From Streptomyces sp. NBC_00091 (lineage in GTDB: Bacteria; Actinomycetota; Actinomycetes; Streptomycetales; Streptomycetaceae), in the NCBI RefSeq assembly GCF_026343185.1, contig NZ_JAPEMA010000003.1, positions 443,349 to 507,348 on the forward strand: DNA of 64,000 nt, read 5' to 3'. Each line of letters opens with the position of its first letter. Positions within the stretch are counted from its first letter, which is position 1. This document shows, in pieces, positions 21,990-31,028 of this stretch. Under the pieces are notes generated by a model. It worked only from the letters and a program-made list of their open reading frames with translations, ran no database searches and was not told the origin of the DNA. The position numbers and the translations under genes were made by a program.

Positions 21990-24368
21990 TCAGCCGAGGA
22001 GCGTGCCGCCGGTGGCGTCGACGAAGGAGCCGGTGATCCAGCGCGCCTCGTCGGTGGCGAGGAAGGCCACCACGTCGGCGACGTCCTCCGGCTCGCCGAC
22101 CCGGTTGAAGGCGGACAGGCCGGCCATCTGCTCGACCGCCTCGGGGATGTCGAAGACCGGGTTCCCGTTGCGGGTGATCCCGGGCGCCACCGAGTTGATG
22201 GTGATGCCCCGCGGGCCGAGGGCCTTCGCGAAGTGCAGCGCGAGCTGTTCGAGCGCGCCCTTGCTCATCGCGTACGCGATCTCGTCCGGGTTCGCGAACC
22301 GGGTCAGGCCGGAGGAGATGTTGATGATCCGGCCGCCGTCGGGCATGTTCCGCAGCGCCCGCTGGATCAGGAAGAAGGGGGCCTTGGCGTTGACCGCGAA
22401 GATCCGGTCGAACTGCTCGGGGGTGATCTCGTCGGCCGGGACGCCGCCCATCACCCCGGCGTTGTTGACCAGGATGTGCAGGTCGGTGGAGCCGGTGCGC
22501 TCCAGCAGCTCCTGTTCCAGCGCGGTGAAGAGGGTGTCCACGTCGCCGTCGACACCGAGTTCGGTGCGCAGTGCGAAGGCGCGGCCGCCGTCCTTCTCCA
22601 CCGAGGCGACGACCTCGTGTGCGGCCGCCTCGTCCCGGGTGTAGTGGACGGCGACGAGCGCGCCCTCCTCCGCGAGCCGCATCGCGGCCGCCCGGCCCAT
22701 GCCCCGGCTCGACCCGGTGACCAGCGCCGTGCGGCCCGTGAGCCGCTCCGCGCCGATGCCGCCGCGCCCCACCACCGCCGCGGGCTGCGCGACGACCGCC
22801 GCCGGGGCGGTGGCCGCGACGGCCGGCCGGGCGGAGCCCTCCGCGGCCCCGGCCGCGGCCCGCTCGGGCCCGAACCAGCGGCCCAGCGCGGCGGTGAGCG
22901 GGCCCGCGTCCGGACCGTCGGCCCAGACCACGTGCCCGTCGGGGCGGACCAGCAGGGCGGTCGCCTCCTCGGGGGAGCCGCCGCCGGCCACCGAGCCGCC
23001 GCCGGCCACCGAGGCGGCGGCCACCGTGCTGACCCGGCCGGCCCAGGGTGCGGCCGCCTCGGCGAGTTCCGCCCGGCGGGCCTCCTCGCCCGGCGGGAGC
23101 AGCAGCAGGCCCCGGCCCGGGCGCAGCAGTTCGAAGGTGCTGGTGCGGCCCTCGGCGGTGGTGACCTCCCGGTGCGCCGCCCGCAGGCCGAGCAGCGCGG
23201 AGCCGCCCCCGTCCGCACCCACGTCGTGGCGTACCGAAACACCGGAGATCAGCCCGGCGAGGTGGGTCCGTACGTTCTCACTGGCGGTCAGCTCGGCGAA
23301 CACCTCCCGGATCGCGTCGACCTCGGCGCCGCCGAGCAGCAGCAGCGCCTGGGTCCTGATGTTGCTCTGGACTCCCTGCCCGACCGGGTGCCGTTCGTCG
23401 TGGTAGCTGTCGAGCAGCTCCTCGGTGCCGTGTCCGGCGATCCGGGCGCCCAGCTTCCAGCCGAGGTTGAAGGCGTCCTGGAGCCCGAGGTTGAGGGCCT
23501 GGCCGCCGATCGGCATCTGCTGGTGCGCCGCGTCCCCGGCGAGCAGGAGCGGTCCCCGGCGGTACTGGCCGGCCTGCCGGGAGGCGTCTCCGAAGGAGTT
23601 CACCCACAGCGGGGTGCCGGCGCCGATGTCCTCGCCGGTGATGCGCTTCCAGGTGTCGGCGACCTCCTCGAAGGAGGGCTGCCCGAGCCGGGGCCGCGCC
23701 CCGAACTCGTGCACCATCACCCGGGTCACCCCGTCGGGCCGGCGGGCCGCGACGACCAGCCCGCCCTCCAGCCGCTGGAAGCGGCGGCCCGGGATGTCGA
23801 TGCCCGCCACGTCGGCGCGCAGCAGTTCGCGTTCGGCGTCGGTGCCGGGGAAGTCGAAGCCGCCCAGGCGCCGTACGGCACTCTTCTCGCCGTCACAGCC
23901 GACGAGGTACCCGGCCCGGAAGGTCAGCTCCTCGCCGCCCTCGGTCCGTACGGTGGCCAGCGCCCCGTCCGCCGACGCGGTCAGCCCGGTCAGCTCGTGG
24001 CCGCGCCGGATGTCCGCGCCCAGGTCGGCCGCCCACTCCCCGAGGACTTCCTCCAGGCGGGTCTGGGCGACCTTCCACTGCCCCGGGTAGGGACCGGGCA
24101 GGCCGAGGTCGAGGGGGATCCCCCCGAAGTGTCCGGCGTTCTCGCGCGGTACGTCGCCGAGCCGTTCCAGCAGGCCGCGGCTGTCGAGGATCTCCATGGT
24201 CCGGGCGTGCAGGGTGGACGCCCTCGATTCGGCGGTCGGGGTGGTGAGCGTGTCGAGCACCACCACGTCCGCGCCCGCCAGCCGGAGTTCTCCGGCGAGC
24301 AGCAGTCCGACGGGGCCCGCGCCGACCACGATCACCTGGGTCTCGGTGCAGTCCTGATCGATGGCCAT
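21990..24368 (-). CDS. Fused FAD monooxygenase - short-chain reductase (UrdM/PgaM-like)
   Basis: A 792-residue two-domain protein. Residues 1 to about 540 are a class A flavin hydroxylase: VVGAGPVGLLLAGEL (FAD), VGCDGEKSAVR (DG motif) and LLAGDAAHQQMP (GD motif). After an Ala-rich linker, residues about 548-792 are an SDR: VTGSSRGMGRAAA, NNAGVM, SSG and YAMSK. Angucycline clusters encode such fusions (UrdM, PgaM) that hydroxylate and then reduce the polyketide skeleton. The SDR catalytic Tyr and Lys are intact. The ATG at 24368 has AAGGGAG seven bases before it. No internal start for a separate reductase is evident by eye, though PgaM is known to make one. Confidence 0.93.
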   Translation of the reverse strand: MAIDQDCTETQVIVVGAGPVGLLLAGELRLAGADVVVLDTLTTPTAESRASTLHARTMEILDSRGLLERLGDVPRENAGHFGGIPLDLGLPGPYPGQWKVAQTRLEEVLGEWAADLGADIRRGHELTGLTASADGALATVRTEGGEELTFRAGYLVGCDGEKSAVRRLGGFDFPGTDAERELLRADVAGIDIPGRRFQRLEGGLVVAARRPDGVTRVMVHEFGARPRLGQPSFEEVADTWKRITGEDIGAGTPLWVNSFGDASRQAGQYRRGPLLLAGDAAHQQMPIGGQALNLGLQDAFNLGWKLGARIAGHGTEELLDSYHDERHPVGQGVQSNIRTQALLLLGGAEVDAIREVFAELTASENVRTHLAGLISGVSVRHDVGADGGGSALLGLRAAHREVTTAEGRTSTFELLRPGRGLLLLPPGEEARRAELAEAAAPWAGRVSTVAAASVAGGGSVAGGGSPEEATALLVRPDGHVVWADGPDAGPLTAALGRWFGPERAAAGAAEGSARPAVAATAPAAVVAQPAAVVGRGGIGAERLTGRTALVTGSSRGMGRAAAMRLAEEGALVAVHYTRDEAAAHEVVASVEKDGGRAFALRTELGVDGDVDTLFTALEQELLERTGSTDLHILVNNAGVMGGVPADEITPEQFDRIFAVNAKAPFFLIQRALRNMPDGGRIINISSGLTRFANPDEIAYAMSKGALEQLALHFAKALGPRGITINSVAPGITRNGNPVFDIPEAVEQMAGLSAFNRVGEPEDVADVVAFLATDEARWITGSFVDATGGTLLG

Positions 24369-24430
24369 GGGCGTACTCCCTTTCTGTGGGCGGGGTGGGG
24401 GGCGGGTGTGGTGGCCGGCGCGGTGGCGCG

Positions 24431-24700
24431 TCAGGCGTTGACGGAAACCTTGAGGCTCGCGTTGATGGCCTCGACGAGGGAGCGCGGGGTGCTGTGGTCG
24501 GCGAAGACGTCGTCGTCGAGGGTGATGCCGAACTCGCGCTCGATGCGGCCGCCGGTCTCCAGGAGCGCCAGCGACTCGTAGCCCAGGGCCTCGAAGTCGG
24601 TGTCGAGGATGTCGCCGTCGAGGTCGACCTCCTCGTCGGCGCCGGCGCCCTCCAGGAGGATGCGCTTGAGGTCGTCGAAGGTGAATTCCTGCTTGGACAC
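24431..24700 (-). CDS. Type II PKS acyl carrier protein
   Basis: An 89-residue ACP with FEALGYESLALLETG carrying the phosphopantetheine serine, and FGITLDDDVFADHSTPRSLVEAIN for helices 3 and 4. It follows KS-beta in the standard alpha-beta-ACP order, with a GAAGGG ribosome site upstream. It carries the growing poly-beta-ketone. Confidence 0.95.
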   Translation of the reverse strand: MSKQEFTFDDLKRILLEGAGADEEVDLDGDILDTDFEALGYESLALLETGGRIEREFGITLDDDVFADHSTPRSLVEAINASLKVSVNA

Positions 24701-24784
24701 GGGTGGGTCCCTTCATCGGTCTTTCCGCACCCGGGGAGTCCGGCTGCGGAGGTCTGTGGCCGCCGGTGGCGTCCGGGGGACGTC

Positions 24785-26002
24785 TCAGTCGACGGAGCGC
24801 ACCACGACGGCGGAGTTGAAGCCGCCGCGGCCGCGCGCGAGGACCAGCGCGGTGCGCACCGAGGCGGTGCGCGGCCGCACGGCCACCAGGTCGATGTCGT
24901 GGGCCGGGGAGAGCTCCACGTTGGTGGTCGGCGGGATCAGGCCCTCGCGCATGGCGAGGACCGCGGAGACCACGTCGATCGACGCGGCGCCCGCGGAGAT
25001 CCGTCCGGTCATCGTCTTGGGGGCGGTGACCGGCACCCCGCGCGGGCCGAAGACCGCGGTGATGGCCTCGGCCTCCTCGCGGTCGAGCCGCGGGACGCCC
25101 GCGCCGTCGGCGAAGACCACGTCGACCTCGGCCGGATGGCAGCCTGCGTCGGCGAGCGCCGCCTCGACGGCCCGGCGCAGGCCGGGCTCCCGGCCGCTGC
25201 CCGGGCGGGGGTCGAGGGTGGCGCCGTAGCCGGCGAACTCGCCGTAGACGTTGCGCGCGCCCCGGGCGCGGACGCTGTCCTCGTCCTCCAGGATGATCAG
25301 GGCGCCGCCCTCGCCCGGTACGTAGCCGGAGGCGGCCTCGTCGAAGGGCAGGTAGGCGCGCTCGGGCTCGTCGCTGGTGGACATCGATCCGCCGGCCAGG
25401 TGCGCGGCCCAGCCCAGGGAGCAGATCGAGGCGTCGAAGCCGCCGGTGGCGATCAGCCGGCTGCCCTTGCGGAGCCGGCGCCGGGCGTGGGCGAGGGCGT
25501 CGAGGCCGCCCGCCTGGTCGCCGACGAGGACTCCGGTGGGTCCGCGCAGGTCGTTGCGGACGGAGATCTGCCCGCTGTTGACGGCGTAGAACCAGGCGAA
25601 GGACTGGTACGCGCTGACGTGCTTGGCGCCCTGGCTCCACAGCTTGCGCAGCTCGTTCTCGCCGAACTCGAGCCCCCCGGACCCGGCCGCGGTGACCACG
25701 CCCATGTCGCAGGGGTGGATGTCGCCCGGGGCGATGCCCGCGTCCTCGAAGGCGCAGTCGGCGGCGACCAGCGCGAGCTGGGTCACCCGGTCGGTCTGCG
25801 GTACGAGCCGGCCCGGCAGGTGGTCCTTGGCGTCGAAGCCGTGGATCTCCCCGGCCAGGCGCGCGGGGTAGAGGGAGGCGTCGAAGCGGGTGACGGGCCC
25901 GATGGCGTTCTTGCCGATGCGGGTCGCCGCCCAGAAGTCCTCCACCCCGAGCCCGCTGGGGGCGGCCACGCCGATGCCGGTGACCAGGGTCCTGGCGCTC
26001 AT
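24785..26002 (-). CDS. Ketosynthase beta / chain length factor
   Basis: A 405-residue KS-fold protein in which the active-site Cys is Gln (LVGDQAGGLDAL, Gln163), the mark of chain-length factors, which also decarboxylate malonyl-ACP to prime synthesis. The ATG overlaps the KS-alpha stop (ATGA), giving equal translation of the two halves of the heterodimer. Length is usual for the family. Chain length cannot be read safely from the tunnel residues by eye; the neighbouring angucycline-type oxygenases suggest a decaketide. Confidence 0.94.
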   Translation of the reverse strand: MSARTLVTGIGVAAPSGLGVEDFWAATRIGKNAIGPVTRFDASLYPARLAGEIHGFDAKDHLPGRLVPQTDRVTQLALVAADCAFEDAGIAPGDIHPCDMGVVTAAGSGGLEFGENELRKLWSQGAKHVSAYQSFAWFYAVNSGQISVRNDLRGPTGVLVGDQAGGLDALAHARRRLRKGSRLIATGGFDASICSLGWAAHLAGGSMSTSDEPERAYLPFDEAASGYVPGEGGALIILEDEDSVRARGARNVYGEFAGYGATLDPRPGSGREPGLRRAVEAALADAGCHPAEVDVVFADGAGVPRLDREEAEAITAVFGPRGVPVTAPKTMTGRISAGAASIDVVSAVLAMREGLIPPTTNVELSPAHDIDLVAVRPRTASVRTALVLARGRGGFNSAVVVRSVD

Positions 26003-27267
26003 GCGGTCCTCCTGTCGGGCCGTGCCAGCACCATCGCGCTCTGGAACCCGCCGAATCCGCTGCCCACGGTCAGGACGGCGTCGGTGCGGTGCTCCCGCGC
26101 GGCGAGCGGGACGTAGTCGAGGTCGCACTCGGGGTCGCGGGTGCGCAGGTTCGCGGTGGGCGGCACCACGTGGTGCTTCATCGCGAGGACGGACGCGGCG
26201 ATCTCCATGGAGCCGACGGAGCCCAGCGAGTGCCCGATCATCGATTTGATCGAGCTCACCGGGGTGCGGTAGGCGTGCGGGCCGAGGGCGAGCCGGTACG
26301 CGGCCGTCTCGTGGGTGTCGTTCTGCCGGGTCCCCGAGCCGTGGGCGTTGACGTAGTCGATGTCGGCGGGGTTCAGCCGCGCCTCGTCCAGGGCGACGGT
26401 GATGGCCTCCGCCAGCTCGCGGCCGTCGGGACGCAGCCCCGTCATGTGGAAGGCGCTGGAGCGGGAGGCGTAGCCGGCCACCTCCGCGTAGACGTGGGCG
26501 CCGCGCCGGCGGGCGCTCTCGAGCTCCTCCAGGACGAACACCGCGGCGCCCTCGCCGAGGACGAATCCCTTGCGGGAGGCGTCGAAGGGCCTCGAGGCCC
26601 GCTGCGGGTCGTCGTTGAGGGTGGTCGTCGCCTTGATCGCGTCGAAGCACGCCAGGGTGAGCGGCGTGATGGGGGCGTCGGTGGCGCCGGTGACCATGAC
26701 GTCGGCGCTGCCCTCACGGATCAGGTCGACGGCGTGCGCGACCGAGTCGATCCCGGAGGTGCAGCCGGTGGAGACCACCGTGGCCGGCCCTTCCGCGCCG
26801 ACGGCCCAGGCCACCTCGGTGGCGAAGGAGGCGGGCACGAAGTGGTCGTACAGGTCCTGCGGCGCGCGCGTGTGGTCGACGGCCGCGAGCAGGCCGTCGA
26901 GGGTGGCCGCGCGGTAGGCCTTGTCGAGGCTGCTGACGGCCCCGACCCCGGTGCCGATGCTGACGCCCGTGCGGTACGGGTCCAGAGCGGCGAAGTCGAG
27001 TCCGCTGTCCTCGACCGCCTCGCGCGCCGCCACCACCCCGAACTGGGCGGCGCGGTCCATGCGGCGGATCTCCTCCTGCGTCATCCCGTGCAGCTCCGGG
27101 AGGAAGTCGGCCTCGGCCGCGACCCTGGAGCGGAAGGGGGAGGCGTCGAAGTGGGTGATCTCCCGCGTCGCGGTGCGCCCAGAGCTCAGCAGACTCCAGA
27201 ACTCCGGGGTGCCGATGCCTCCCGGCGCCAGCACTCCGACGCCCGTGATCACTACCCGGCGAGCCAC
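25999..27267 (-). CDS. Ketosynthase alpha of type II polyketide synthase
   Basis: A 422-residue beta-ketoacyl synthase. VVSTGCTSGIDS contains the active-site Cys169; NAHGSGTRQND and SIKSMIGHSLGSVGS hold the two catalytic histidines. It condenses malonyl units on ACP. The GTG at 27267 has GGGAGGG upstream. Together with KS-beta and ACP it forms the minimal PKS. Confidence 0.95.
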   Translation of the reverse strand: MARRVVITGVGVLAPGGIGTPEFWSLLSSGRTATREITHFDASPFRSRVAAEADFLPELHGMTQEEIRRMDRAAQFGVVAAREAVEDSGLDFAALDPYRTGVSIGTGVGAVSSLDKAYRAATLDGLLAAVDHTRAPQDLYDHFVPASFATEVAWAVGAEGPATVVSTGCTSGIDSVAHAVDLIREGSADVMVTGATDAPITPLTLACFDAIKATTTLNDDPQRASRPFDASRKGFVLGEGAAVFVLEELESARRRGAHVYAEVAGYASRSSAFHMTGLRPDGRELAEAITVALDEARLNPADIDYVNAHGSGTRQNDTHETAAYRLALGPHAYRTPVSSIKSMIGHSLGSVGSMEIAASVLAMKHHVVPPTANLRTRDPECDLDYVPLAAREHRTDAVLTVGSGFGGFQSAMVLARPDRRTA

Positions 27268-27304
27268 GAGCGGTGCCCTCCCGTCGTGTCGGCTTCGGCG
27301 GACA

Positions 27305-27634
27305 TCACTCCGTCGCCGTCCAGTCGTAGAAGCGCGTGGCCATCGCGTCGGCCGGGGAGCGCCAGGTTTCCGGGTCGTACGGCTGGATGAAGGGCTGGAG
27401 GTCGTAGCTGATGCGCATGAACCGCGGGTCGTTGCGGGACTCCTGGATGCGCTCGCCGCCGTCGTCCTCGGCGAAGTCCTGGAGGTGGAAGTAGAGCCCG
27501 TTGTACGAGAAGAGCCGCCGGCGCAGCGTGCCCATGCGCTGCGGCATGTCGGTCCGGTCGAACTCGGCGAAGAGCTTGGCCACCTCGGCGCTCGAGCGGA
27601 CGTCCATCCGCGCCACGATCAGGTTGCTGTGCAT
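27305..27634 (-). CDS. TcmI-family polyketide cyclase
   Basis: A 109-residue protein of the TcmI/JadI family (ferredoxin-like fold). The N-terminal NLIVARMD, central RRRLFSYNGLYFHLQDF and C-terminal YDPETWRSPADAMATRFYDW are the family's conserved stretches. These enzymes close later rings of tetracenomycin- or angucycline-type polyketides. It sits 37 bases before KS-alpha, the usual place in angucycline clusters. GGAGAGAG upstream. Confidence 0.92.
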   Translation of the reverse strand: MHSNLIVARMDVRSSAEVAKLFAEFDRTDMPQRMGTLRRRLFSYNGLYFHLQDFAEDDGGERIQESRNDPRFMRISYDLQPFIQPYDPETWRSPADAMATRFYDWTATE

Positions 27635-27665
27635 TTTTTCTACTCTCTCCAGGGATCGGCGGGGG

Positions 27666-28334
27666 TCAGCGGGACGTGGTGGGTCCGTACAGCCGGATGA
27701 AGTCGTCGACTCCGTCGGCGATGAGCGCGTCCTCCTCGTGCCGCACGAGCGGCAGCGCGCCGTGGAAGGAGCGCTGTACGACGGACGAGGGGACCAGCAG
27801 GATGAAACGTTCCGCCGCCTGGTCGGCGTCGGTGATCTCGAGCAGGCCCCGGGCGGCGACCTGGCGGAGCCGGCGGGCCAGCTCGCGGCGGGCCTGGCGG
27901 GGGCCGGTGGCCTGCCACTTCTCCACGGCCTCGACGGGCAGGCTGGTGACCTCGGCGCTGATGTGCCGGACGATCGCGAAGTGCTCGCGGAAGGCCTCCA
28001 GCGGCGCCAGCCAGGCCCGGCCGAGCGCGATCAGGTCCTGGCGCAGGTCGGTGATCTCCGCGAGGTAGCTCTCGGCCACCGCCGCGAGGGTGGCGGCGAC
28101 GGAGACGGAGCTGTCCAGCAGCACGCTCAGCAGGAGCTGCTCGTGGTCCGGGAAGTGCCGTCCGACGACTTCCGGTTCCACCCCGGCCTCGGCGGCCGTG
28201 GCTTCGGCGGTGCAGTGCCTCCAGCCCTCGCGGGCCAGGACGGTCCGGGCCGCCCGTACGATGTCGCGGCGCTCCCCGTCCGGGCCGGCCGGAGCGGGGG
28301 GTACGCGCTCGATCGTTGCTTGCGGCGTTGCCAT
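27666..28334 (-). CDS. TetR-family regulator inside the polyketide operon
   Basis: A 222-residue protein with an N-terminal HTH (IVRAARTVLAREGWRHCTAEATAAEAGVEPEVVGRHFPDHEQLLL at 24-68, cited in parts only: ARTVLAREGW and VVGRHFPDHEQLL). The HTH is less basic than usual. The C-terminal helical domain has no clear close family. It lies between an oxygenase and the cyclase, on the same strand, so it is made together with the enzymes. This suits feedback by a pathway product. GGAGGAA precedes the ATG. Confidence 0.8.
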   Translation of the reverse strand: MATPQATIERVPPAPAGPDGERRDIVRAARTVLAREGWRHCTAEATAAEAGVEPEVVGRHFPDHEQLLLSVLLDSSVSVAATLAAVAESYLAEITDLRQDLIALGRAWLAPLEAFREHFAIVRHISAEVTSLPVEAVEKWQATGPRQARRELARRLRQVAARGLLEITDADQAAERFILLVPSSVVQRSFHGALPLVRHEEDALIADGVDDFIRLYGPTTSR

Positions 28335-28418
28335 GTGTGGTTCCTCCGGTTGACGTTCTGTCCGGCCGCCGGTACGTCGGCAGTCAGGGGGTGCGCCGGT
28401 CGTCGGGGGACCCCGCGG

Positions 28419-29888
28419 TCAGGGGGTTCCGAACCAGCGTTCGAGCGCCATCGGCAGGTCGTGGTGGCTGCCGGGCGCGGCCCATGCCACGTATCCGTCG
28501 GGCCGGATCAGCAGGGCGGTGGTGTCGTGCAGTCCGTCGGCCCCGTACGACGCCTCGCGCGGCCGGGCGGTGACGGTGTCGACCCGCTCCGACCAGGCGG
28601 CGGCGCGCTGGCGCAGCCGGGGGTTGTCCGCCAGGTCGAGGAGCACCCCGCGGGCGGGGTGCAGCAGTTCGGTGCTGGAGGTGGGGCCGCCGGCGCCGGC
28701 CAGCTCCAGGTGCGGCATGCGCCGGCCGAGCAGCGGGTGGCCGCCCCTGCCCACGTCGTAGGAGATCTCCAGGCCGGTCACCATGGCGGCGAGGTGGCGG
28801 GCCACGTCCTCGTACGCCATGAGTTCCCCGAGGGCGTCGCGCAGCGGCTGGACCTCCGCGCCGCTCAGGAACAGCAGCCCCTGGGCGCGGGTGTTCATCA
28901 GCAGCCGCCGGCCGACGGGGTGCCGCTCGCCGTGGTAGGTGTCGAGCAGGCTCAGCGGGGCCCGGCCCAGGACGACCGCGGCGAGCTTCCAGCCGAGGTT
29001 GACGGCGTCCTGGATCCCGGTGTTCATGCCCTGTCCGCCGGCGGGCAGGTGGATGTGCGCCGCGTCGCCGGCCAGCAGCACCCGGCCGCGCCGGTACTCG
29101 GTGACCTGCCGTGCCGCGTCTCCGAAGGCGCTCACCCACACCGGCTCGGCGGCCGATATGTCCTCGCCGGTCAGCCGCTGCCAGGCGGCCGCGACCTCCT
29201 CGAAGGCCGGCGGGCTCTCGCGCCGGCGCGGGGGCGTGCCGCGTTCGCAGACGACGATGCGGGTGGTGCCGCCGGGCAGCGGGCCCACCATCACCATGCC
29301 GCCCGGCAGGGTCTCGCCGATCATGCGGGGCTTGAGCTCGATGCCCTTGATGTCGGCGAGGTACATCTCCATGGTGGCCGCGGTGCCGGGGAAGTCGAAG
29401 CCGGCCGCCTTGCGTACGGTGCTGCGGCCGCCGTCACAGCCCACCAGCCAGCCGGCGCGCAGGGTGTGCGTCCCGTCCGGGCCGCGGACCTCGACCTCGA
29501 CGCCCTCGCCGTCGTCGCGTACCGAGAGCACCTCGTGGCCGCGCCGGATGTCGGCGCCCAGGCCGGTGGCCCATTCCTCGAGGTGGGTCTCGGTCACGGA
29601 CTGCGGCACGGTCTTGGCGGCCTGGCAGGCGCCGTCGAGCACACCGAAGTCCAGCGGCAGTCCGCCGAAGTGGCCCAGCGTGCTCCGCTCGATCTCGCCG
29701 AAGCGCGCGAGCAGCCCGCGCTGGTCGAAGGTCTCCAGCGTGCGCGTGGTGAAGCCGAGCCCGCGCGATTCGCCTGTACGCCGTTCAAGGCGTTCCAGGA
29801 CGACGACGGCGACTCCCGCCAGCCGCAGTTCCCCGGCGAGCATCATGCCTGCGGGGCCCGCGCCGACGACGATCACTGGGGCGTCCAT
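28419..29888 (-). CDS. FAD-dependent polyketide hydroxylase (UrdE/PgaE-like)
   Basis: A 489-residue class A flavin monooxygenase: VVGAGPAGMMLAGEL (FAD), VGCDGGRSTVRK and LLAGDAAHIHLPAGGQGMN. It is close in architecture to the UrdE/PgaE/JadH angucyclinone hydroxylases. The ATG at 29888 with AAGGAGA is preferred over frames further upstream. It is the first gene of the leftward PKS operon, so the promoter must lie in 29889-30144. Confidence 0.93.
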   Translation of the reverse strand: MDAPVIVVGAGPAGMMLAGELRLAGVAVVVLERLERRTGESRGLGFTTRTLETFDQRGLLARFGEIERSTLGHFGGLPLDFGVLDGACQAAKTVPQSVTETHLEEWATGLGADIRRGHEVLSVRDDGEGVEVEVRGPDGTHTLRAGWLVGCDGGRSTVRKAAGFDFPGTAATMEMYLADIKGIELKPRMIGETLPGGMVMVGPLPGGTTRIVVCERGTPPRRRESPPAFEEVAAAWQRLTGEDISAAEPVWVSAFGDAARQVTEYRRGRVLLAGDAAHIHLPAGGQGMNTGIQDAVNLGWKLAAVVLGRAPLSLLDTYHGERHPVGRRLLMNTRAQGLLFLSGAEVQPLRDALGELMAYEDVARHLAAMVTGLEISYDVGRGGHPLLGRRMPHLELAGAGGPTSSTELLHPARGVLLDLADNPRLRQRAAAWSERVDTVTARPREASYGADGLHDTTALLIRPDGYVAWAAPGSHHDLPMALERWFGTP

Positions 29889-30144
29889 CACGTCTCCTTG
29901 AATTCGCCTCCGGAGACAGTGCACCGGATCTTGACTACAAGGTTCTTCGGACGCGAGCGGCCGTTCAATGGCGCTGGATTCAGGAGTAGGTCAGGTTCCA
30001 CAAGGGCCGGTCCGGTGCGTCGGAGGGCGGCCAAGGGAATGTCAAACACCGGTCAGACGCCTCGATCCGAGTCCTACCGGATGCCGTGCGGACCGCTGTT
30101 GAGCCACTGCTCGGTCTTCTGTTCGCGTGGAGGGCGGGGACGGG
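29889..30144 (-). promoter_or_regulatory. Promoter region of the polyketide operon
   Basis: 256 bases with no gene between the convergently ordered end of the 30145 gene and the first PKS-operon gene. GTCA tetramers at 30041 and 30052 are exactly 11 bp apart (TGACCGG and TGACATT in the operon direction), the spacing expected of a SARP half-site. No clear ARE is seen. The likely activators are the OmpR-type protein at 31029 or one of the SARPs. Confidence 0.45.
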
Positions 30145-30993
30145 TCAGGTACGCGCCGCCGCCCGCCGGTCGAAGCAGTCCCGTACATCGCTCTCGTTGT
30201 AGTACGTACGGCCCGCGCGGTTGCGCCTGCGCCAGCGTTCCTCGCTCGCCAGCCGGTAGACGGTCCCCGTCGGCGTGTGCCACAGCTGCGCGATGTCGGC
30301 GGCGGTCAGCCAGCGTTCGGTTTTTGCCGCCGCCTCGGCGGCGGGCTCGCGCGCGGAGTCCATGGAGCGGCTGAGCCCGCTCCACTGGTCGCTGGTCCAG
30401 CGGTGGCCGGGGTCCGCGGCGCAGACGATCGCCGGCCCCTCGGCCCGCGCCCCCGCGCGTACGGCGAGGGCCAGGGCCCCGGAGCAGCCGGGCTCGGGGC
30501 AGTCGCCGAGGCGGATGCTGCGGGCCGGGTCGGGGAAGGCCGCGCGGCGCCCGGCCCGCACCAGCCGGGCGATCTCCTCGGTGGCCTCGGCGGCGGCGGA
30601 GTGGGCGGCGAGCCAGTCGGCGTTGCGCAGCAGGAAGGCGGTGAGCGCGGCGACGGTGCGCGGCGGCGAGGTGAAGCCGCGCTGCTGGGCGACCAGCCCG
30701 CTCCAGGAGCCCAGTACGGAGACCATCTTGGCCCGTACGTCGGCCGCGGCCCCGTTGAAGGGCAGGCCGGGCAGGTCCCCTCCGGTGGTGCGTTCGCGCA
30801 GGCTGCCGGGGGCCGCGCCGCCGAGTACCCGCCCGCACTCCTCGTAGAGGTGCGCCAGTTCCGTCAGGCCTGCGGCGAAGTGCTCCCGGCACGGCCGGCA
30901 CAGCCGGCTGCCGTCGGCCGTCCGCCTGCGGGGCCGTCCGCCGGCGTGGCCGGTGCGGCAGCCCTCCCCGTGGCACAGTGCCGTCGCTGTCAT
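30145..30993 (-). CDS. Zinc-ribbon and excisionase-type HTH protein, hypothetical
   Basis: A 282-residue protein of a kind common in Streptomyces. The N-terminus has a Cys-rich piece (CHGEGC, LCRPCREHF), the middle another (DCPEPGCSGAL) and the C-terminus an excisionase/MerR-like winged helix (WLTAADIAQLWHTPTGTVYRLASEERWRR). DNA binding is likely, but targets are unknown. It lies 35 bases beyond the OmpR-type gene and may be cotranscribed with it. No catalytic motif is seen. Confidence 0.7.
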   Translation of the reverse strand: MTATALCHGEGCRTGHAGGRPRRRTADGSRLCRPCREHFAAGLTELAHLYEECGRVLGGAAPGSLRERTTGGDLPGLPFNGAAADVRAKMVSVLGSWSGLVAQQRGFTSPPRTVAALTAFLLRNADWLAAHSAAAEATEEIARLVRAGRRAAFPDPARSIRLGDCPEPGCSGALALAVRAGARAEGPAIVCAADPGHRWTSDQWSGLSRSMDSAREPAAEAAAKTERWLTAADIAQLWHTPTGTVYRLASEERWRRRNRAGRTYYNESDVRDCFDRRAAART

Positions 30994-31028
30994 GTCCGTC
31001 CCCCCTCGGCTCGTGTCGTCGGGCCGGC

